Shown here: piece by piece, positions 58,571 to 64,000 of the stretch
Position numbering within the stretch: position 1 is the stretch's first letter
Layout: every line of letters starts with the position of its first letter
Origin: Methylocaldum sp035627495
GTDB taxonomy: Bacteria; Pseudomonadota; Gammaproteobacteria; Methylococcales; Methylococcaceae
Length of the DNA stretch: 64,000 nt
Direction of reading: 5' to 3'
Assembly (NCBI RefSeq): GCF_035627495.1
Contig: NZ_DASPLO010000210.1
Coordinates: forward strand, 1 to 64,000
The notes under the pieces: model-generated
The model's database searches: none
What the model saw: the letters and a program-made list of their open reading frames with translations, nothing else
What the model was told of the DNA's origin: nothing
Program-made: the position numbers and the translations under genes

Positions 58571-59311
58571 ATGAATGAAGTGACTGCTGAAAAGCTTTTT
58601 TCCGGCCCTATCGGGGAAGAGTACGAAATGCTCAAGCGGATTTGCCCTGCAGCCGCCGATATGAGCCGGCGGGTCGGCGAATTCGTTGCCGGTTGGACGC
58701 CCAAAGTTCCGACGAAATCGTTAAATCTGCTGGAACTCGGCTGCGGTACCGGCGTGACGACTTTAAACCTCGTTCATGCGCGGTCCGATGCGATCATCAC
58801 CGCAGTGGACAGCGAACCGACCATGTTGGGCCAAGCTCGGCGGAATTTGGCCGACGTATTGGAGCACGGTCGCCTGCGATTGATTGAGAACGACGCCTTG
58901 TCCTATCTCCGTGAGGTGCCGCCCGCAAGCTTGGATGTAGTGGCTACGGCCTACACCCTGCACAATTTCCTCGACGGTTATCGCCTGCGGGTACTCGAAG
59001 AAATCCTTCGTGTTCTCAAGCCGGGGGGGATATTCGTCAACGGCGACCGTTATGCCCTGGATGATTCCTTGGCCCACTTGCAGGCAATCCAGGAGGAGGT
59101 AAGGCAATACTTCCGCACGTTTACCGCCTTGAACCGCGTGGATCTCCTGGAGCAGTGGATTGTCCACCTATTCAGTGACGAGTCTCCCGATCACGTGATG
59201 CCTCTTGATGCGAGTTTGAAGGGCATGCGTGAGATTGGCTTTGATTCCGTGGCGGTTCATTTTCGCCACGATGTAAATGCTGTAGTCAGCGGGTGCAAAC
59301 CGTGGCCGTAA
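58571..59311 (+). CDS. Class I SAM-dependent methyltransferase
   Basis: The protein has 246 aa. SAM motif I is LNLLELGCGTGVTTLNLV, followed by AVDSEPTMLGQARRNL, then VVATAYTLHNFLDGYRL and VLKPGGIFVNGDRYALDD. It resembles UbiE/TrmB-like small-molecule methyltransferases; substrate unknown. Its 3' end overlaps radA by 19 bases. Confidence 0.85.
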   Translation: MNEVTAEKLFSGPIGEEYEMLKRICPAAADMSRRVGEFVAGWTPKVPTKSLNLLELGCGTGVTTLNLVHARSDAIITAVDSEPTMLGQARRNLADVLEHGRLRLIENDALSYLREVPPASLDVVATAYTLHNFLDGYRLRVLEEILRVLKPGGIFVNGDRYALDDSLAHLQAIQEEVRQYFRTFTALNRVDLLEQWIVHLFSDESPDHVMPLDASLKGMREIGFDSVAVHFRHDVNAVVSGCKPWP

Positions 59312-60681
59312 GTCGTGGTAAAGACCGGAAGATCGTGTTTCGCTGTACGGAATGCGGTCATGCCCAAACCAAATGGTCGGGACAGTGTCCGGCCTGCAAC
59401 GCCTGGAATTCGCTGGTGGAAGGCGTGGAGGATCGGGCGGCGCCGTCAGTCTCCCGGTTTGTGGGCTATGCCGGAGCTACCGAAAACGCATCTCCCGTAT
59501 CGCTTGCCGAGGTCGAGGCCGAAGAAATTTTTAGAACGCCGACCGGGATCGAAGAATTCGACCGAGTCCTGGGCGGCGGACTCGTAACCGGTTCCGCGAT
59601 CCTGATCGGCGGCGATCCCGGTATCGGCAAATCGACCCTGTTGCTTCAGACCCTGGCTACGCTTAGCGAACGTCAGCGGGTGCTCTATGTCACCGGCGAG
59701 GAATCGATCCGGCAGGTGAGCCTTCGCGCCAAGCGGCTGCAACTTCCTTGCGCGGGCGTACAAATCATCGCCGAAACCTCACTGGAGCGAATTTTGGCCG
59801 TTACGGCGGAGAGCCGGCCGGATGTTCTGGTCATTGATTCCATCCAAACCACTTTCAGCGAAATATTGCAGTCGGCGCCGGGTTCGGTGGCCCAAGTGAG
59901 AGAGTGCGCCGCCCAACTGGTGCGATACGCCAAGCAGACACCAACGACCGTTTTTCTGGTGGGCCATGTCACCAAGGAGGGGGCCCTGGCCGGTCCGCGC
60001 GTGTTGGAGCACATGGTGGATACCGTGCTGTATTTCGAGGGCGATTCGAGCAGCCGTTTTCGGGTCATCCGGGCCTTCAAGAACCGTTTTGGCGCGGTCA
60101 ACGAACTTGGCGTGTTCGCCATGACGGAAATGGGGCTGCGGGAGGTGCGCAATCCGTCGGCGCTGTTTTTATCGCGCGGCGAGGAAGACGCTCCGGGCAG
60201 TGTCGTGATGGTGATGCGCGAAGGCAGTCGTCCTCTTCTGGTCGAGGTGCAGGCGCTGGTCGACGAATCCCATTCGCCGACTCCGCGCCGGGTCACCGTG
60301 GGCATGGAACAAAATCGGCTGGCGATGCTGTTGGCGGTGCTCCATCGGCACGGCGGAATTCCGTTGTTCAACCAGGACGTGTTCGTTAATTTGGTGGGCG
60401 GCTTGCGTCTTACCGAAACCGCCGGGGATCTCGCGGTGGCGTTGGCTGTCGTGTCCAGCTACCGGGATCGCCCGATTCCGAAGGACTGGGTGGTGTTCGG
60501 CGAACTGGGCCTCAACGGCGAGGTCAGGCCGGTTCAGAACGGCGAGGAGCGGCTCAAGGAGGCCGCGAAACATGGGTTTACCCACGCTTTGGCGCCTGCC
60601 AAGAATATCCTGAAAGGCGGTATAAAAGATTTGGAAATTGTGCCGGTAAGAAGCTTGCGCGACGCTTTGGCCGCGTTGTGA
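59293..60681 (+). CDS. radA: DNA repair protein RadA
   Basis: The protein has 462 aa from a GTG at 59293. It has the N-terminal zinc finger FRCTECGHAQTKWSGQCPAC (CxxC...CxxC), Walker A GGDPGIGKSTLLLQ, the RadA-specific KNRFGAVNELGVF, and a C-terminal Lon-like domain with DLAVALAVVSSYRDRP. It aids branch migration in recombination. The overlap with the methyltransferase gene suggests cotranscription. Confidence 0.95.
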   Translation: MQTVAVSRGKDRKIVFRCTECGHAQTKWSGQCPACNAWNSLVEGVEDRAAPSVSRFVGYAGATENASPVSLAEVEAEEIFRTPTGIEEFDRVLGGGLVTGSAILIGGDPGIGKSTLLLQTLATLSERQRVLYVTGEESIRQVSLRAKRLQLPCAGVQIIAETSLERILAVTAESRPDVLVIDSIQTTFSEILQSAPGSVAQVRECAAQLVRYAKQTPTTVFLVGHVTKEGALAGPRVLEHMVDTVLYFEGDSSSRFRVIRAFKNRFGAVNELGVFAMTEMGLREVRNPSALFLSRGEEDAPGSVVMVMREGSRPLLVEVQALVDESHSPTPRRVTVGMEQNRLAMLLAVLHRHGGIPLFNQDVFVNLVGGLRLTETAGDLAVALAVVSSYRDRPIPKDWVVFGELGLNGEVRPVQNGEERLKEAAKHGFTHALAPAKNILKGGIKDLEIVPVRSLRDALAAL

Positions 60682-60685
60682 CGTA

Positions 60686-61066
60686 TTAGCCGCCCGCCCC
60701 CAAGGCTAACGCCTGCAAATCGCGTTCGAGCAATTCCGCGTCCCCCAGATTCAGTTCGACCAGCCTTCTTAGTGCACTGACACTGTCGAGATCGATTCGG
60801 CGGCACACAAAGCCAATCTTCCTTTCGCTGCGGTGGGCGAGGGACACGCCCATCGAGATGTGCACCGTCTCGTTCAAATTAACGCGGAGGTCGTAGATGT
60901 CTTCGGAATCGATAAGCTGATCCGAGTTGAGCTCGATCAGGCAGCCTTTGAGCGAAAGGTCCAAGATCTTGCACGGAAAGCTTTCGTTTTTATGGGACAG
61001 CGTGGCTGCCGCATCATGGGCTACGCGGTGAAAATGGCGCTTTTCCGATGGTTTGATGCTAGGCAT
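60686..61066 (-). CDS. PilZ domain protein
   Basis: The protein has 126 aa from an ATG at 61066. The c-di-GMP-binding PilZ motifs are present: RHFHRVAHD (RxxxR) and LDLSLKGCLIEL (DxSxxG). It has no other domain. It probably acts as a c-di-GMP receptor for motility or surface polysaccharides. It is convergent with radA and lies next to FHA and FleQ genes. Confidence 0.9.
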   Translation of the reverse strand: MPSIKPSEKRHFHRVAHDAAATLSHKNESFPCKILDLSLKGCLIELNSDQLIDSEDIYDLRVNLNETVHISMGVSLAHRSERKIGFVCRRIDLDSVSALRRLVELNLGDAELLERDLQALALGAGG

Positions 61067-61085
61067 TGTGCGACGCTCCATGCGT

Positions 61086-61709
61086 TTACTCTTCTTGAAA
61101 GAATTGCATTAAGGAATCATTGACCTTGACGATGTCGCCGTTGTTCAACAGCACCGCTTGATCTTTTGCGGGCTCGTCGTTGACCGTCAGCGATGTGCCG
61201 TCAGCCAAAGGCGAAATAAAATAGCCGTTTTTACGCTTGGCAATGATTACCACGCCGGATCCTTCTTTTCCAAGGCGAACCAGAGCCTTCTTCAAAGGAA
61301 TTACCAGCCCGATCTGCCGTCCATTCAACACCTGCAAGCTGCCATTGAAAAATTTGGCATCCGCTTCTGCGGAGACCTCCCGTTCCGATTCGTAATCCGC
61401 CTGCTCCCCGGGCCTAAAGACTTCATCCTTGGTGAAGAAAATCACATGTTTGCCGATGGCAATGCGGTCGCGATGGCTGAGCACATGCTCGGCAACTTTT
61501 TTGTCATTGACGAATAGAGGAAAGTCCCTGTCGATCTCGCGGATGATCGTTCTTTCGGAAGTGGATTCGATAACCGCGTGCCGGGGCGCAACCGCCAAAC
61601 TATCGATATGCAAAGTGTTAGACGGATCGCGGCCGATACCGATCTCGCCCGGCCTAAGCGTGATGGCCTGGAGTGGTTTGCCTTTAAACGTGAGCGTCAA
61701 TTTGGCCAT
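61086..61709 (-). CDS. FHA domain protein (tandem FHA)
   Basis: The protein has 207 aa from an ATG at 61709. The first FHA domain has IGIGRDPSNTLHIDSLAVAP followed by RHAVIE (GR...S/L...H). The second, more diverged, has ALVRLGKEGSGVVIIAKRKN and TSLTVNDEPAKDQAVLLNNG. FHA domains bind phosphothreonine. The neighbouring PilZ gene is likely cotranscribed with it. No kinase gene is nearby in the window. Confidence 0.85.
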   Translation of the reverse strand: MAKLTLTFKGKPLQAITLRPGEIGIGRDPSNTLHIDSLAVAPRHAVIESTSERTIIREIDRDFPLFVNDKKVAEHVLSHRDRIAIGKHVIFFTKDEVFRPGEQADYESEREVSAEADAKFFNGSLQVLNGRQIGLVIPLKKALVRLGKEGSGVVIIAKRKNGYFISPLADGTSLTVNDEPAKDQAVLLNNGDIVKVNDSLMQFFQEE

Positions 61710-62025
61710 TAAAAAGCCCGCAACTGTAAAATGTGTTGTTGCCAAAAGTATACACGCTATTCCGCTGTCTCGTTTCCGTCACACTGATGTTTATGTCGCG
61801 GATTGGCGACTCGTTAGCTTATACCTAAGCATAAAATAGCTCGTATAACCGTTTCCTGCTTCCCGTATTAGCGCTTTTTAGCATTAGATTATCTTGTCGC
61901 TACAAAATAGCCCGGTTGACGACGGTATTTTGACGGCTAAACTTTCAAACCGTTTGTTGTTGCAGATCCACCATAACATCCGCACCGGCCGACGCACATG
62001 CCAATCCGATGGAGAGCAAAAGTAG
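61710..62025. other. Intergenic region between FHA and fleQ
   Basis: About 316 bp without a gene, AT-rich in the centre (near 61800-61950). It presumably carries the divergent promoters for the FHA-PilZ pair and fleQ. No confident promoter motif or sigma54 (GG-N10-GC) site was recognised. Confidence 0.4.
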
Positions 62026-63432
62026 ATGGCCTTACGCCGAATTTTAATAGTTCAAAGCGATAGCGTCTTATGTACGGAATTAAGAGCTGTTCTGGCATTT
62101 CTCGATTGTGAAATTATCGCGCGTACCCTGGATACCCTCAGGGACGAGGCGGAACCGGAATTCGACGTAATCTTCGTTGGGGTGGACGAGCACATCGAAA
62201 CGGTGGTTTTGCGGCTCGTGGAGCTGTATCGGCAGACGCCGCTCATATTGGTGATGGACAAAAGTCCGGCCAGGCCCTTATTGACCGGCCTCGAAGCCAG
62301 AGCCACGGCAGTGTTGGCTTGGCCGACCAATTACGCCACCCTGAACGCCTGTTTCGAGAAGATCAGCCGGGGAACGCCGGAGACCGTGAACTTCCGTCCG
62401 CCGGAACTGTTCCGGAGTTTGACGGGTGCCAGTGCAACTGTCCAACGCACGCGCAAACTCATCCAACAGGTCGCCCCCTCTGACGCAACGGTTCTGATTC
62501 TCGGTGAATCGGGCACCGGCAAAGAGGTCATCGCCCGCAATTTACATTATTACTCGGCCCGCCGAAGCAAACCTTTCGTACCGGTAAATTGCGGCGCCAT
62601 ACCCGGGGAACTTTTGGAAAGCGAACTTTTCGGTCACGAAAAAGGAGCGTTCACCGGAGCGCTGAGTTCCCGTCAGGGTCGCTTTGAATTGGCCGAGGGC
62701 GGTACGCTGTTTCTGGACGAAATCGGCGACATGCCGTTATCGATGCAGGTCAAGCTTTTAAGAGTCCTGCAAGAACGCAGTTTCGAGAGAGTCGGCAGCA
62801 ATAAGACCATTCAGTGTGACGTCCGAATTATCGCGGCGACTCACCGCAATCTGGAAGAGGAAATCAGCCGGAATCGATTTCGGGAGGATCTTTACTACCG
62901 TCTCAACGTCTTTCCGATCGAAGTGCCCTCTCTACGCGATAGGCTGGAAGATATCCCGGCCTTGGTCGAGGATCTTACCGCCCGTCTTAAGGCCGAGAAG
63001 CGGGGGGATATGCGGCTTACTCCGGCAGCTTTTCGGGTCCTGCAGCGATATCACTGGCCCGGCAATGTGCGCGAATTGGCCAATCTGATCGAGCGTCTGG
63101 CCATTTTGTATCCGAACAATGTCGTCGACGCGGCGGACTTGCCGGAAAAATTCCAACAGTACGTCAAGCCGGAAGATGCCGTGCTAAGACACGAGCCGGA
63201 TGTTGGAAACACAGTCCTAAGCGAGGGACTTGCGCTTGCACGCTTGCCCGAGAAAGGCTTGGACCTGCGCGAACACCTCAATAATCTGGAATGCGAATTG
63301 ATCAAGCAGGCTTTGGATGAATGTAATGGCGTTGTGGCTCATGCGGCTAATCTTCTCAGAATGCGGCGCACGACTTTAGTGGAGAAGTTGCGAAAATACG
63401 GCCTGCGTGGGGAAGAAACGACGATTATTTGA
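62026..63432 (+). CDS. fleQ: Sigma54-dependent regulator FleQ
   Basis: The protein has 468 aa. A degenerate receiver domain (about 1-120; no clear phospho-acceptor) precedes an AAA+ domain with Walker A LGESGTGKEVIARNLHY, the sigma54-contact GAFTGA in HEKGAFTGALSSRQG, and LDEIGDMPLSMQVKLLRVLQ. A Fis-type helix-turn-helix (GVVAHAANLLRMRRTTLVEK) ends the protein. FleQ activates flagellar genes and, via c-di-GMP, polysaccharide genes. fleS follows downstream. Confidence 0.9.
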   Translation: MALRRILIVQSDSVLCTELRAVLAFLDCEIIARTLDTLRDEAEPEFDVIFVGVDEHIETVVLRLVELYRQTPLILVMDKSPARPLLTGLEARATAVLAWPTNYATLNACFEKISRGTPETVNFRPPELFRSLTGASATVQRTRKLIQQVAPSDATVLILGESGTGKEVIARNLHYYSARRSKPFVPVNCGAIPGELLESELFGHEKGAFTGALSSRQGRFELAEGGTLFLDEIGDMPLSMQVKLLRVLQERSFERVGSNKTIQCDVRIIAATHRNLEEEISRNRFREDLYYRLNVFPIEVPSLRDRLEDIPALVEDLTARLKAEKRGDMRLTPAAFRVLQRYHWPGNVRELANLIERLAILYPNNVVDAADLPEKFQQYVKPEDAVLRHEPDVGNTVLSEGLALARLPEKGLDLREHLNNLECELIKQALDECNGVVAHAANLLRMRRTTLVEKLRKYGLRGEETTII

Positions 63433-63499
63433 CATCCACCCGAATAATGGCTGGCTAAGTCATTGTATTTATAGGGTTATAAAGTGGCACTTTGATTGC

Positions 63500-64000
63500 T
63501 TGCTGCCGACCAGGTTCAACTTTACCGGATTCGGCACGCCCTTGGGTAATCAAGTATTCGACGATGCTAAGCGCTTGCAGGATGCCTTCCAGGTATTCAA
63601 CGCGCTTTCCGAGAATCTAACCCAGTCCTATCTCGACCTCGAAGCCCAAGTTGCCCGCCTTAACGAAGAACTCGCCGCTGCCCGAAGCGAGCGGCTGAAA
63701 ACTTTGGCCGAAAAGGAGATTCTGGCCAATCGCCTACAGTTGCTCTTGAAGACTCTGCCGGGCGGGGTGGTCGTGATTGACGACTGCGGTCTGATCATAG
63801 AACACAATCCTGTGGCCGGCTTGTTTCTCGGCGAGCCGTTGGTAGGCCGCTTTTGGCGCGGAGTCTTGGATGCCTTGCCGATAGTGGAAAATCCCCATCA
63901 ACGGCGCCTTTCCGACGGAAAGACCATAAGCCTGACCCTCAGCCCGCTGGGCGATGAGCCGGGTCAGATCGTGCTTCTGACGGATGTCACGGAAATGCGC
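63500..64000 (+). CDS. fleS: FleS-like sensor kinase, partial (runs off window)
   Basis: The frame is open to the window end. From a TTG at 63500 (or 63542) it reads DDAKRLQDAFQVFNALSENL, TQSYLDLEAQVARLNEELAA, RLQLLLKTLPGGVVVIDDCG and LIIEHNPVAGLFLG. The coiled coil then PAS-like domain match FleS sensor kinases, the partner of the FleQ/FleR network. The kinase domain lies beyond the window. The start is uncertain because no ATG or GTG is in frame. Confidence 0.8.
   Translation, partial: MLPTRFNFTGFGTPLGNQVFDDAKRLQDAFQVFNALSENLTQSYLDLEAQVARLNEELAAARSERLKTLAEKEILANRLQLLLKTLPGGVVVIDDCGLIIEHNPVAGLFLGEPLVGRFWRGVLDALPIVENPHQRRLSDGKTISLTLSPLGDEPGQIVLLTDVTEMR

Overview
The window looks like chromosomal DNA of a gammaproteobacterial methylotroph or methanotroph (Methylococcales-like; genus not determinable by reading). 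The main clue is the gene order mxaA-C-K-L-D, the accessory tail of the calcium-type methanol dehydrogenase operon. A class III polyhydroxyalkanoate (PHA) system, a Na+-pumping oxaloacetate decarboxylase and a FleQ/FleS flagellar regulator pair support this. No rRNA, tRNA or CRISPR array was recognised.

Left edge to 4 kb: the 3' end of an IS5-like insertion sequence abuts a 5'-truncated mxaA, followed by tightly overlapping mxaC, mxaK and mxaL. mxaD carries an in-frame amber codon. The methanol dehydrogenase accessory operon therefore appears to be decaying. 4-9.4 kb: a small periplasmic protein, oadG-oadA-oadB, and a convergent monoacylglycerol-lipase-like hydrolase. 9.5-13 kb: a DUF255/YyaL-type protein, a cardiolipin-synthase-like enzyme, and a MITE-like repeat element. 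13-19.3 kb: the PHA block, with phaC-phaE on the minus strand and phasin-phaA-phaB-phaR on the plus strand. 19.3-28.5 kb: palindromic repeats, an aldehyde dehydrogenase, a TPR protein, an uncharacterised 1354-aa internally duplicated membrane protein, a BrnT/antitoxin-like pair with a broken toxin, and a small relic of the 1354-aa gene.

28.5-48.8 kb: a large, visibly more AT-rich surface polysaccharide locus. It starts at a good sigma70 promoter and encodes Wzm/Wzt ABC export, a sulfotransferase, three methyltransferases (one with a repeat-built coiled coil), six polypeptides with GT2 domains (one fused to GT4, one fused to a dehydratase), a polyprenyl-phosphate-sugar/flippase/GT-C-like module, two GDP-mannose dehydratases and GDP-fucose synthase. 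Together these suggest a fucose-containing, methylated and possibly sulfated O-polysaccharide.

48.8-64 kb: housekeeping genes resume. They are a HEPN/MNT toxin-antitoxin pair, mpl, an ankyrin protein, apaG-apaH, an AI-2E-type permease, an HDOD protein, ygfZ, htpX, a sorbosone-dehydrogenase-like protein with a palindrome inserted in its signal region, a methyltransferase, radA, PilZ and FHA proteins, fleQ, and the start of fleS, which runs off the window. Short interspersed palindromic repeats of several families occupy many intergenic gaps and in places supply coding sequence for protein ends.
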